Virus record (IMG/VR): IMGVR_UViG_3300046170_000010
Location: 1 to 31,009 of that record
Origin: a virus
Strand: one strand, 5' to 3'
Length of the DNA stretch: 31,009 nt
Shown here: piece after piece, positions 8,376 to 15,558 of the stretch
How the letters are laid out: every line of letters starts with the position of its first letter
Position numbering within the stretch: position 1 is the first letter of the stretch
The notes under the pieces: generated by a model
The model's database searches: none
What the model was told of the DNA's origin: nothing
Seen by the model: only the letters and a program-made list of their open reading frames with translations
Translations under genes and position numbers: made by a program

Positions 8376-8729
8376 ATGGAAATTACAGGTAGAATTAAAA
8401 AGATCAATAGTACACAAACTAGAGGAGCTAATAACTTTAGAACTAGAAGTATGTGGCTTGTAACTAGTGGCAAGTATCCTCAAACTTTACAGGTAGAGTT
8501 TACACAAGATAAAGTCAATCTATTAAATAGCTTTACAGAAGGTTCTTTTGTTAGAACAGCTATTAACCTAAGAGGTAGAGAATGGCAGAATCCAAAGACA
8601 AATGAGGTGAAAGTATTTAATACTATTGAAGGATGGAAGTTAGAAGATGATGTAGAACAAGTAAGTGCTTCACAACAGAGTCCTGATAGAAATGAGAAAG
8701 TTTATCAGAATGTAATCCTTTCTAAATGA
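8376..8729 (+). CDS. DUF3127-like OB-fold protein, putative ssDNA-binding protein, 117 aa
   Basis: Begins MEITGRIKKI, followed by a strand-rich core containing RSMWLVTSGKYPQTLQVEF, VNLLNSFTEGSFVRTAINLRGREW and VFNTIEGWKLE. This order (modified strand, QxPQ strand, GxxV strand, N-R-GREW strand, closing WKLE strand) matches the Bacteroidetes family DUF3127, thought to have an SSB-like OB fold. The acidic Gln/Ser-rich tail is also SSB-like. Overlaps the next gene by ATGA. Confidence 0.75.
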   Translation: MEITGRIKKINSTQTRGANNFRTRSMWLVTSGKYPQTLQVEFTQDKVNLLNSFTEGSFVRTAINLRGREWQNPKTNEVKVFNTIEGWKLEDDVEQVSASQQSPDRNEKVYQNVILSK

Positions 8730-9010
8730 ATGCAGAAGAAAGAAAAAAGACCCCTGTTTATTCAGGGGTTTTAAATTATTTCCCTGATGCTATTTTAGAA
8801 GTGGCAAAAGTTTCTTATATTGGTAATCAACAACACCATCCTGATTTACCTTTACATTGGGACAGAAATAAAAGTACAGATGAATTAGATGCTCTTAGTA
8901 GACATCTTATTGAAGCAGGTAAGATTGATAGTGATGGTGTAAGACATTCAGCTAAGGTAGCTTGGAGAGCTTTAGCTAACTTGCAAAAAGAAATAGAAAA
9001 CAATAATTAA
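8726..9010 (+). CDS. dATP/dGTP diphosphohydrolase N-terminal-like protein (DUF5664 type), 94 aa
   Basis: Small helical MazG-like family protein of phages. The visible signature is KTPVYSGVLNYFPDAILEVA, then HHPDLPLHWDR, KSTDELDALSRHLIEAG, and DGVRHSAKVAWRALANLQKE. His, Asp and Glu residues in these blocks would form the metal and nucleotide site. Family members are annotated as dATP/dGTP diphosphohydrolases, and relatives in Z-genome phages remove dGTP or dATP; whether this short version is active is not known. No purZ is present here, so no link to 2-aminoadenine DNA is claimed. Confidence 0.72.
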   Translation: MNAEERKKTPVYSGVLNYFPDAILEVAKVSYIGNQQHHPDLPLHWDRNKSTDELDALSRHLIEAGKIDSDGVRHSAKVAWRALANLQKEIENNN

Positions 9011-9011
9011 G

Positions 9012-9927
9012 ATGCTAATAAACTTTGACCAACAGATTGATAAACTACAACAAATCAGGTCAGGGAAGATAGTAGAAGGTTTAGCATTAGGATTTCCAGA
9101 AATAGACGAATACTTTAGATTTAAACAAGGTAACTTTTTAGTATGCTTAGGTCACGCTAATGTAGGTAAGACTACTGTGATCTTATATATGATGTTATTG
9201 TATTCATTAAAGCATAATATTAGATGGCTTGTATTTTCTAGTGAGAATGAAGCACATAGTATTATTAGAAAACTAATAGAATTCCTGGCAGCAAAACCTA
9301 TAAACAAAATACCTGAAGAAGAATTTGAAAAGCACAAGAGCTTTGTGTTTAATCAATTTAAAATAATAGATTCTAATGAGCTTCATACTTATAAGACTTT
9401 ATTAGAATTAGCTACAAGTATTAAGAAGGCTTGGAACTATCAAGGATTTCTTATAGACCCTTACAACTCTTTAATGAAAGATAGAGAGATGTTGAAAGGT
9501 ATTAACTCTCACGATTATGACTATGAAGCAACATCTGAAATAAGATTATTCTGCAAGACTCATAATGTATCAGTATGGTTAAATACTCACGCAGCTACTG
9601 AATCATTAAGAAAGAAACATTCTAATTCTGATGAATATGCAGGACATCCTATTCCTCCAATGGCTAGTGATGTAGAAGGAGGAGGTAAGTTTGTTAATAG
9701 AAGTGATGAGTTTCTAGTAATCCACAGATATACTCAACACCCTACAGATTGGATGTATAACCATATACACGTTAGAAAAGTAAAAGACATTGATACAGGA
9801 GGAAGACCTACTCCATTAGACAGAACCTATTAAACTTAAATCAATACTTAACAATGTAGGTTTCCAAATAAATGGTAATAATATTATAACACCAACTCTT
9901 ACAGAACAAATAAACTTACCATTTTGA
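9012..9927 (+). CDS. DnaB/RecA-like P-loop ATPase (replicative helicase or recombination ATPase), frameshifted near its end
   Basis: Walker A GHANVGKTT at residues 47-55; Walker B-like FLIDP with Asp149; SSEN after the second strand and a NTHAATE motif near residue 190 fit the DnaB C-terminal/RecA core. The N-terminal primase-binding domain of DnaB is missing. The raw frame stops at 9833. Removing one base near 9822-9825 (for example one A of the AA at 9824-9825) continues the protein through PIKLKSILNNVGFQING to a TGA at 9925-9927 that overlaps the TTG start of the next gene. Repaired length is 304 aa. Likely unwinds DNA or loads replication proteins for the phage. Confidence 0.82.
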
Positions 9928-10403
9928 AAACACCTGTAGAATTAGCATATGAGAAACATAACCAATGGGTAGAGATAGTACAAACCTTTGGTGGCTTAAA
10001 CAAAGAGGAGTGTGAAGATTTGGTACAAACTATGTATATTCTGCTAATAAAGAATACTCAAAAAGGAATAGACTATTTATATAAAGATGAGATAAACTAT
10101 TATTATGTTTTTAAAATACTTAGAGGATTGTATGTAGATTTGATTAGAAAGAAAAGTAAAGTAAAACTGATTAGTTTAGAAAACATAGAACCTGTTACAG
10201 AAATAGATCATAACAATTATGATGAGGTCTATAATAAGCTCCAGGATATTTTAAAAGATATGTACTGGTACGATAAAAAAGTATTTGAAATAATAGAAGA
10301 TGGTACTAACATAAGTGAGCTATCAAGAAAAAGTAAAATAAGTTATTACAGCTTATACAATACTTATAAGAAAGTTAAACAGAAACTAAAAGATAATTTA
10401 TGA
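9924..10403 (+). CDS. RNA polymerase sigma-factor-like protein, 159 aa
   Basis: TTG start at 9924 overlaps the repaired ATPase stop (TTGA). The N-terminal half (NKEECEDLVQTMYILLIK, then YYYVFKILRGLYVDLIRKK at about residues 56-77) resembles sigma region 2, including the helix that binds core and the -10 element. The C-terminal half (YDKKVFEIIEDGTNISELSR...YYSLYNTYKKVKQKLKD) resembles region 4, a helix-turn-helix. The size and two-part design are those of ECF-like phage sigma factors. It is the natural candidate to read the AAAAT-N13-CGATATAT elements before the late genes. A non-sigma HTH protein remains possible. Confidence 0.7.
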   Translation: MKTPVELAYEKHNQWVEIVQTFGGLNKEECEDLVQTMYILLIKNTQKGIDYLYKDEINYYYVFKILRGLYVDLIRKKSKVKLISLENIEPVTEIDHNNYDEVYNKLQDILKDMYWYDKKVFEIIEDGTNISELSRKSKISYYSLYNTYKKVKQKLKDNL

Positions 10404-10561
10404 AACTAGGAAACTTAGTAGAACTTATAACAACATACACAGGAATAAAATACTTAGTAGATACTTACCATAGTATAAGAGGAACTAAGTGCAACTGTGA
10501 TAAAAGAAAAGATGCTTTAAATAAATTTAAAATAGATAGAAATGGGATTACAAAAGTTTAG
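10400..10561 (+). CDS. Small hypothetical protein with CxC motif, 53 aa
   Basis: ATGA overlap with the sigma-like gene's stop. The product begins MKLGNLVELITTYTGIKYLV and carries TKCNCDKRKDALNK near residues 29-42. The CNCDxRK motif with a preceding amphipathic helix recurs in small phage proteins of this neighbourhood. It could bind metal or partner with a DNA protein. Overlaps the next gene by 20 bases. Confidence 0.6.
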   Translation: MKLGNLVELITTYTGIKYLVDTYHSIRGTKCNCDKRKDALNKFKIDRNGITKV

Positions 10562-10760
10562 TCAGGAAGATTACGACAAATGGACAGAGTTTAAATCTGC
10601 TAATGGTAAAAGCATTGATAGAAAAGAACAGGAGTTAATTGCTCGACTACATTCCATCTATTATAAGCATAGCTATTATTTACCTTGCACTTGTACTCCT
10701 AAGACATATATAGCGTGGATAAAACAATTAAATGACATTTACGCTAATGGGACTCAGTAA
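10542..10760 (+). CDS. Small hypothetical protein, 72 aa
   Basis: ATG at 10542 lies within the end of the previous gene. The product has a charged helical first half (FSQEDYDKWTEFKSANGK) and a Tyr-rich segment with YLPCTCTPKTYIAW. The paired CxC here and in the upstream protein is notable. No known domain is recognised. Overlaps the nuclease-like gene that follows. Confidence 0.6.
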   Translation: MGLQKFSQEDYDKWTEFKSANGKSIDRKEQELIARLHSIYYKHSYYLPCTCTPKTYIAWIKQLNDIYANGTQ

Positions 10761-11166
10761 GATACATCTATACGAACAAGCAGTAGTTCAGATACTTAAT
10801 ATGGACACTTGGGATTTAAAATGGGCAGGTAATGGCTTTGAGCATTATGATGCTATAGGTAAAACTCCTAAGGGTCACGATTGTGTAATAGAAATGAAGT
10901 TCAGGAATAAATACTATAAAGAAAAGATGTTAGAGGTTTATAAGTATGAACAGTTAATTAGTATGGATTCCGAAATAGTAAAGCTCTACTTTGTATCAGA
11001 CCCTAAAGGTAACTATCTATATTGGTTAAACTATTTAGAAATGCCAGAACCTGTAGAGATGTATTGTCCTGACACTACTATGTGGACTAAGAAACGATTA
11101 CTCAAACCTGTATATCTTCTAACAGAACAACAAGCAAGTATTATAAATAGGGAGTCATATAATTAA
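10747..11166 (+). CDS. PD-(D/E)XK nuclease-like protein, 139 aa
   Basis: The core FEHYDAIGKTPKGHDCVIEMKFRNKYY holds Asp35 and Glu49-x-Lys51, the minimal D...ExK active site of the PD-(D/E)XK superfamily, in a strand-turn-strand setting. A Tyr-rich helix and a strand (IVKLYFVSDPKGNYLYW) follow, as in small endonucleases or Holliday-junction resolvase-like proteins. The ATG at 10747 (MGLSKIHLYE) is preferred to the upstream ATG at 10732 because it starts the helix before the core. Substrate unknown; a role in DNA repair or recombination with the NinG-like protein is inferred. Confidence 0.6.
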   Translation: MGLSKIHLYEQAVVQILNMDTWDLKWAGNGFEHYDAIGKTPKGHDCVIEMKFRNKYYKEKMLEVYKYEQLISMDSEIVKLYFVSDPKGNYLYWLNYLEMPEPVEMYCPDTTMWTKKRLLKPVYLLTEQQASIINRESYN

Positions 11167-11168
11167 AT

Positions 11169-11199
11169 TTTGTTAATAACTTTAAAAGAGTTATATTAG
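11169..11199 (+). promoter_or_regulatory. Host-type promoter TTTG-N19-TATATTAG
   Basis: TTTG at 11169-11172 and TATATTAG at 11192-11199, spacer exactly 19 bases, close to the Bacteroidetes -33/-7 consensus. It lies in the short gap between 11166 and the ATG at 11225 and would drive the second early operon. Confidence 0.65.
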
Positions 11200-11224
11200 C
11201 CTGTATAACTTTAAAAACAAAATT

Positions 11225-11449
11225 ATGAAACATAACCACAATGCTTTTGAAAATCAAATATTTAATCATTTTAGAGAAAAAGTAAAATCAATAAATGCTG
11301 CAATAGAATTATTAGTTGAGCATAATTATAAAATTATTGATTTAGAAAATCAAATTATAGATAAGGATAATTTACAGAATATAGAAAAGAGATTTAGTTT
11401 TGATTATAAAAGAACACCTAAAACAAGTTATGAAAAAAAGACAATATAG
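11225..11449 (+). CDS. Small helical hypothetical protein, 74 aa
   Basis: First gene after the 11169 promoter. The product MKHNHNAFENQIFNHF... is mostly helical, with a His/Asn-rich start and a basic end (RFSFDYKRTPKTSYEKK). No domain recognised. Overlaps the start of the next small gene by 20 bases. Confidence 0.6.
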   Translation: MKHNHNAFENQIFNHFREKVKSINAAIELLVEHNYKIIDLENQIIDKDNLQNIEKRFSFDYKRTPKTSYEKKTI

Positions 11450-11558
11450 ATCAAATCAAGGTAGAAGTCCTGAAAAAGAAGAACAGATATTTAATGTTCT
11501 AAAAGTAGGATTCATAGCATTAATCGTAGCTACTATTAGTTGCATAATACTTAACTAA
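11430..11558 (+). CDS. Single-pass small membrane protein, 42 aa
   Basis: ATG at 11430; stop overlaps the next ATG (TAATG at 11556-11560). The N-terminal 20 residues are charged (MKKRQYRSNQGRSPEKEEQ), then one hydrophobic helix FNVLKVGFIALIVATISCII runs to near the C-terminus. Likely an inner-membrane protein with its basic end in the cytoplasm. An early small membrane protein could alter the host envelope or block superinfection; this is inference. Confidence 0.6.
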   Translation: MKKRQYRSNQGRSPEKEEQIFNVLKVGFIALIVATISCIILN

Positions 11559-11842
11559 TGACATTATTCCAAAATCAAGTATATGAAGCTAACTTTAATT
11601 ATATAGGTCAAGCTCTTGTTAAAGCATACGATACTAAAAAAGAAAATAATGAATCTACTAAAGAATTAGGCAACTTAATTAAATGTGTTAATGAGATGCA
11701 TATGTTTGTAGTTGGTCTTAGAAACGAGGTACAAGTATTAGACTTTAAATTAAAGATAGCAGAAGGAGATAAACTAAGAGCAATAGAGAGAGCAAGAAAA
11801 TCAGAAAAATTATTAGAAAATGATACAACTATTAGACGGTAA
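11558..11842 (+). CDS. Helical hypothetical protein, 94 aa
   Basis: ATG overlaps the previous stop and the gene's end overlaps the nuclease start by 23 bases. The product is helical, with a C-terminal coiled-coil-like part (VVGLRNEVQVLDFKLKIAEG...RARKSEKLL). No family recognised. Tight coupling suggests co-translation with the RecE-like nuclease. Confidence 0.65.
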   Translation: MTLFQNQVYEANFNYIGQALVKAYDTKKENNESTKELGNLIKCVNEMHMFVVGLRNEVQVLDFKLKIAEGDKLRAIERARKSEKLLENDTTIRR

Positions 11843-12587
11843 GAATTATGAGCATAAAGAACTATTATCTAAAATGGATGATGATTCTTTCTACTATGGA
11901 GAATTAAACAAACTAGCTTTAAGCAGTTCTTCACTTAAACTATTATTATCAAGTCCTAAGACTTATAAGCACGTTACTAAGTATGGTAATCCTGAAACAC
12001 AACCTTTAAGAGATGGATGGTTATTTCATACAGCTATATTAGAACCTCACGTTTTTAATGCACAGATATTTGTAGATGTTGCAAGTAAGAATACTAAGGC
12101 ATATAAACTAGCTAAAGAGGAACACGGTAAAGTATTTACAATGTCAGAAAAGAATAAAGCTGAAAAGTTAGCAGATGCATTCTTTAGAAATGAACACGCA
12201 CTTAAACTAATAACAGATTGTGAGTTTGAAGTTCCTGCAATAGGAAATGTATGTGGTTATCCTTTTAGAGGTAAAGCAGATGTTCTTGGAAAAGATAGAA
12301 TAGTAGACTTAAAAACTACAACAGACATAAAAGGCTTTCCTTATGCTGCAAAGAAATATGGATATGATGTTCAATGTTATTTATATTGTAATCTATTTAA
12401 TGTGGGATATGAACAATTCAAATTCTTAGTAATGGACAAAGGAAGTTTAGATATTGGTGTATGGGATTGTTCTGAAGAATTTTACTTAGAAGGCAAAAGA
12501 AAAGTAGAGAAGGCAGTAGACATCTTTGAAACCTTCTTTGTTAATGGAGCAGACTTAGATGATTATGTATTAACAGGTACGCTATGA
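11820..12587 (+). CDS. PD-(D/E)XK exonuclease, RecE/Exo VIII-like, 255 aa
   Basis: Resembles the phage-type 5'-3' exonuclease of the RecE/PDDEXK_1 group used in recombination. Visible landmarks are SSSSLKLLLSSPKTYKH (residues 35-51), GWLFHTAILEP with His70, GKADVLG with Asp154, VDLKTTT with Asp163 and Lys165, and the QxxxY motif at Gln185-Tyr189. All expected catalytic residues are present. It would resect DNA ends for strand annealing, though no recognisable annealing protein lies adjacent. The end overlaps the methyltransferase by ATGA. Confidence 0.85.
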   Translation: MIQLLDGKNYEHKELLSKMDDDSFYYGELNKLALSSSSLKLLLSSPKTYKHVTKYGNPETQPLRDGWLFHTAILEPHVFNAQIFVDVASKNTKAYKLAKEEHGKVFTMSEKNKAEKLADAFFRNEHALKLITDCEFEVPAIGNVCGYPFRGKADVLGKDRIVDLKTTTDIKGFPYAAKKYGYDVQCYLYCNLFNVGYEQFKFLVMDKGSLDIGVWDCSEEFYLEGKRKVEKAVDIFETFFVNGADLDDYVLTGTL

Positions 12588-14104
12588 TATACAATGAAGA
12601 TTGCTTAGATAAACTCAAAGAGTTAGATGATAATTCAGTAGATAGTATTGTTACTGACCCTCCTTATGGTTTATCTTTTATGGGCAAGAAGTGGGATTAT
12701 GATGTTCCAAGTATAGACATTTGGATTGAGTGTTTGAGAGTTCTAAAACCAGGTGGACATCTTTTAGCGTTTGCAGGTTCAAGAACTTATCATAGAATGG
12801 CTGTTAGAATAGAAGATGCAGGGTTTGAAATTAGAGATCAGATAATGTGGATATATGGTAGTGGGTTTCCTAAATCACATAACATAGGTAAAGCAGTAGA
12901 TAAACAAGGTGGCAATTCACTTGGTAAAGAAGTTGCTGACCTTGTAAAGAAAAAAAGATTAGAAATAGGTTTATCTACTATACAATTAGCTGAACTTGGT
13001 AAATTTTATGGAAAAACAAATCACGGAGGCTCTGTATCTAATTGGGAAACTGGTAGGGGTCGTATAACACCAGAACAATTTAATAAACTTATAGAAATAT
13101 TAAATTTAGAAAACAATCCTATTATTGAAACTAAACGAGAAGTTATTGGCAAACAAACAAACATAGCAAATAAGGATAACGAAAATACAGGTCGTTATCA
13201 ATGGAATACAGAAGGACAAAAAAGAAAAGAAAGTATAGACATAACAAAAGGCAATTCAAGATGGGAAGGCTGGGGAACTGCATTAAAACCTGCTCACGAA
13301 CCTATTGTAATGGCAAGAAAACCTTTTAAAGGAACAGTAGTTAATAATGTATTAGAATGGGGAACTGGTGGAATAAATATAGATGCGAGTAGAATTGAAA
13401 ATGAAAATAAGGCGATTAGAATAACAAACAATAATAAAAATATTTATGGAGGTAGTTCTTACTTAAAAAGTAAAACTGTTCAAAATACTTCAAGAGACGG
13501 AAATCCATCTGGACGTTTCCCTGCAAACATAATCTTTGATGAAGAAGCTGGTAAAATCCTTGATGAACAAAGTGGAATTAGTAAAAGTAGCAATACCAAA
13601 ATAATTAGAAAAAAATTAGGCAGTTTTGGTATGCCAAATGATCAAACACTTTATTATTCAGATAAGGGTGGTGCATCTCGTTTTTTCTATTGTCCTAAAA
13701 CATCAAAAAAAGATAGGAACGAAGGATGTAGTGAGTTAGAAGAAAAAGAACAACCACATTCAACTAATATGAAATGTGCTAATTGTAATAAACTTATTTT
13801 ATCTGGCAATGGTGATAGTTGCAAATGTGAAAACAAAGTTGAGGTAAGACATAAAGCAAAAAATCATCACCCAACAGTTAAACCAACTGATTTAATGTTA
13901 TATCTTATTAGGTTAGTAACTCCTGAAAGAGGGATAACACTTGATCCTTTTATGGGTTCTGGTTCAACAGGCAAAGCTGCAGTAAGAGGTGGGTTTGATT
14001 TTATAGGTATTGAAAGAGAAAAAGAATATATTGAAATAGCAAAAGCAAGAATTAAATATGAACAAGAAAATCAAAAACCTGATTCACAAATAAAATTATT
14101 TTGA
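12584..14104 (+). CDS. DNA methyltransferase (N6/N4 class) with embedded HTH and Zn-ribbon, 506 aa
   Basis: Amino-methyltransferase of the DPPY type. Motif IV DPPYG is at residues 25-29 and motif I-like DPFMGSGSTG at 454-463, a circular order of the beta class, with the HHPTVKP segment just before the SAM site. Two inserts split the catalytic core. Residues about 113-175 (KKKRLEIGLSTIQLAEL ... SVSNWETGRGRITPEQF) form an XRE-like helix-turn-helix. Residues 398-415 (CANC ... CKC) form a four-Cys Zn-ribbon. The inserts could read or gate the target site. Protects phage DNA from restriction or alters gene regulation; target unknown. Confidence 0.88.
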   Translation: MIYNEDCLDKLKELDDNSVDSIVTDPPYGLSFMGKKWDYDVPSIDIWIECLRVLKPGGHLLAFAGSRTYHRMAVRIEDAGFEIRDQIMWIYGSGFPKSHNIGKAVDKQGGNSLGKEVADLVKKKRLEIGLSTIQLAELGKFYGKTNHGGSVSNWETGRGRITPEQFNKLIEILNLENNPIIETKREVIGKQTNIANKDNENTGRYQWNTEGQKRKESIDITKGNSRWEGWGTALKPAHEPIVMARKPFKGTVVNNVLEWGTGGINIDASRIENENKAIRITNNNKNIYGGSSYLKSKTVQNTSRDGNPSGRFPANIIFDEEAGKILDEQSGISKSSNTKIIRKKLGSFGMPNDQTLYYSDKGGASRFFYCPKTSKKDRNEGCSELEEKEQPHSTNMKCANCNKLILSGNGDSCKCENKVEVRHKAKNHHPTVKPTDLMLYLIRLVTPERGITLDPFMGSGSTGKAAVRGGFDFIGIEREKEYIEIAKARIKYEQENQKPDSQIKLF

Positions 14105-14226
14105 AAGAACTAATACAAGACATAGACATTATAATAGACGCTATAGATATGGGGGATAGTGAAGATGCAATAAAAATGCTTCAGGAGATACAAAGAGAAT
14201 TAAAAATTAAATTATTATTATTATGA
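14101..14226 (+). CDS. Small acidic helical protein with TTG start, 41 aa
   Basis: A TTG at 14101 overlaps the methyltransferase stop (TTGA) and the stop (14224-14226) overlaps the next ATG, so it is in an unbroken chain of overlaps. The product begins MKELIQDIDIIIDAIDMGDS and is amphipathic. No family recognised. Non-ATG start and small size keep confidence modest. Confidence 0.5.
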   Translation: MKELIQDIDIIIDAIDMGDSEDAIKMLQEIQRELKIKLLLL

Positions 14227-14642
14227 AAAAGAGAGCTTTAGATATAGCAAGACAAGTAAGTAACCTTGCAGAGTTAAATCCATTTGACAATACAAGACAA
14301 AGAGAATATGTAGAGGTAAGAGCTTTGATCTGCTTAATACTAAACAAATATCTTGGAATAGGATTAACGAGAATAGCAAACTTCTTCAAGGAGAATGGAA
14401 AGAATATGCATCACGCTAATGTATTGCATTTAGTAAGGAGTTTTGATACTTACAAGTTCTACAATAAAAACCTGGACAAGTGGTTAGACATAGTTATCAA
14501 TGATATTGATGATGTGGGAAATGAAAACAAAAGAACACTTATAAGACATCGTATTAAATATCTCACTAATAAAGACATAGATGAATTAGCTCTTTACACA
14601 GAGGATATGTATAATAAAGTTCTGCAAAAAGAAGAAGCGTGA
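14223..14642 (+). CDS. DnaA domain IV-like DNA-binding protein, 139 aa
   Basis: The segment REYVEVRALICLILNKYLG, then GLTRIANFFKENGKNMHHANV, then LHLVRSFDTYKFYNK matches the layout of the DnaA C-terminal domain (helix, basic loop, then the DHTTVLH-like signature helix). The AAA+ ATPase part of DnaA is absent. Probably binds a specific DNA site, for instance a phage origin, or competes with host DnaA. The C-terminal third is helical with acidic residues. It sits between the two methyltransferases. Alternative: an unrelated HTH regulator. Confidence 0.6.
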   Translation: MKKRALDIARQVSNLAELNPFDNTRQREYVEVRALICLILNKYLGIGLTRIANFFKENGKNMHHANVLHLVRSFDTYKFYNKNLDKWLDIVINDIDDVGNENKRTLIRHRIKYLTNKDIDELALYTEDMYNKVLQKEEA

Positions 14643-15256
14643 AAATATATAATAGAGATTGTTTAGAAGCTATGAAAGATATGTCAGATAATCAGTTTGA
14701 CTTGGCTATTGTTGACCCTCCTTATGGATTAAAAAGATTACAAAAAGGTAGCTTGAGACTTGGGGGTGTAAAAGGAAACTATGCAAATAAATTAAGTTGG
14801 GATATAAAACCTAAAGACATTTTTTTTAAAGAATTAATAAGGGTTTCTAAAAATCAGATAATATGGGGTGCAAATAATTTTATTCTACCTCCAACAGAAT
14901 ATTTTTGTATATGGAACAAAAAACAAACAGTAGATAATTTTGCTACTGCTGAATATGCTTGGGTAAGTATGGGTTTAAAAAAACCTGCTAAAATATTTGA
15001 ATATTCAATACACAAACACAATCACACAAATAAAATACACCCTACACAAAAGCCAGTAAAACTATATGAATGGTTACTTATGAATTATGCAAAAGAAGGA
15101 GATACAATACTTGATACTCATTTAGGTTCTGGAAGCATAGCTATAGCTTGTCATAATCTTGGATATGATTTAACAGGATATGAAATAGACAAAGATTACT
15201 ATGAAGCTGCACTAAAAAGAATTGAACAACATAAGGCACAAAAAAGATTATTCTAA
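14639..15256 (+). CDS. Second DNA methyltransferase (DPPY type), 205 aa
   Basis: GTG start overlaps the previous stop (GTGA). The product begins MKIYNRDCLEAMKDM, with motif IV DPPYG at residues 26-30, the target segment KIHPTQKPVKLYEWL, and motif I ILDTHLGSGSIAIAC, followed by GYDLTGYEIDKDYYE. Compact beta-class enzyme without inserts, close to small phage N6-adenine methyltransferases. It would modify a target different from the 506-aa enzyme. Last gene before the terminase unit. Confidence 0.88.
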   Translation: MKIYNRDCLEAMKDMSDNQFDLAIVDPPYGLKRLQKGSLRLGGVKGNYANKLSWDIKPKDIFFKELIRVSKNQIIWGANNFILPPTEYFCIWNKKQTVDNFATAEYAWVSMGLKKPAKIFEYSIHKHNHTNKIHPTQKPVKLYEWLLMNYAKEGDTILDTHLGSGSIAIACHNLGYDLTGYEIDKDYYEAALKRIEQHKAQKRLF

Positions 15257-15280
15257 AATTTAATTTATTTTTCGATATAT
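15254..15280 (+). promoter_or_regulatory. Late promoter-like element, copy 1 (AAAAT-N13-CGATATAT)
   Basis: AAAAT at 15255-15259 and CGATATAT at 15273-15280, spacing identical to four other copies. It precedes the terminase genes; here the ATG is 39 bases downstream, and the leader holds a perfect palindrome. Confidence 0.6.
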
Positions 15281-15291
15281 AGATATACAGT

Positions 15292-15305
15292 TTTGATTAA
15301 TCAAA
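15292..15305. promoter_or_regulatory. Perfect 14-bp palindrome TTTGATTAATCAAA
   Basis: Exact inverted repeat in the leader between late element copy 1 and the terminase small subunit ATG. Good candidate for a dimeric protein's operator, or for a short hairpin; absent from the other four late elements. Confidence 0.55.
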
Positions 15306-15318
15306 GTTTTTCAAAGAT

Positions 15319-15558
15319 ATGAAAATAGAAAATAGAGGAGGTAAAAGAGAAGGTTCAGGTAGAAAACCTAAGCAAGAGGAAGTACAATTAATAGAGAAAC
15401 TTACTCCCTTAGAACCTTTAGCATTTGAAGCACTTAAAGATGGCTTAGAGAAAAAGGACTTTAAGTTTGTTCAGCTTTACTATAATTACTTTGCAGGTAA
15501 ACCAAAAGAAACAAAGGATATAACTATAAACGAAGATGTACCTTTATTCATTGATTAA
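15319..15558 (+). CDS. terS: Terminase small subunit-like DNA-binding protein, 79 aa
   Basis: Begins MKIENRGGKREGSGRKPKQEE; the GGKREGSGRKP motif is the usual opening of phage small terminase-like proteins. A helical part (EPLAFEALKDGLEKKDFKFVQLYYNYFAGKPKE) follows, and it ends in an acidic tail. It is short, with no full HTH evident. Stop overlaps the large subunit start (TAATG). It would recognise the genome for packaging. Confidence 0.75.
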   Translation: MKIENRGGKREGSGRKPKQEEVQLIEKLTPLEPLAFEALKDGLEKKDFKFVQLYYNYFAGKPKETKDITINEDVPLFID

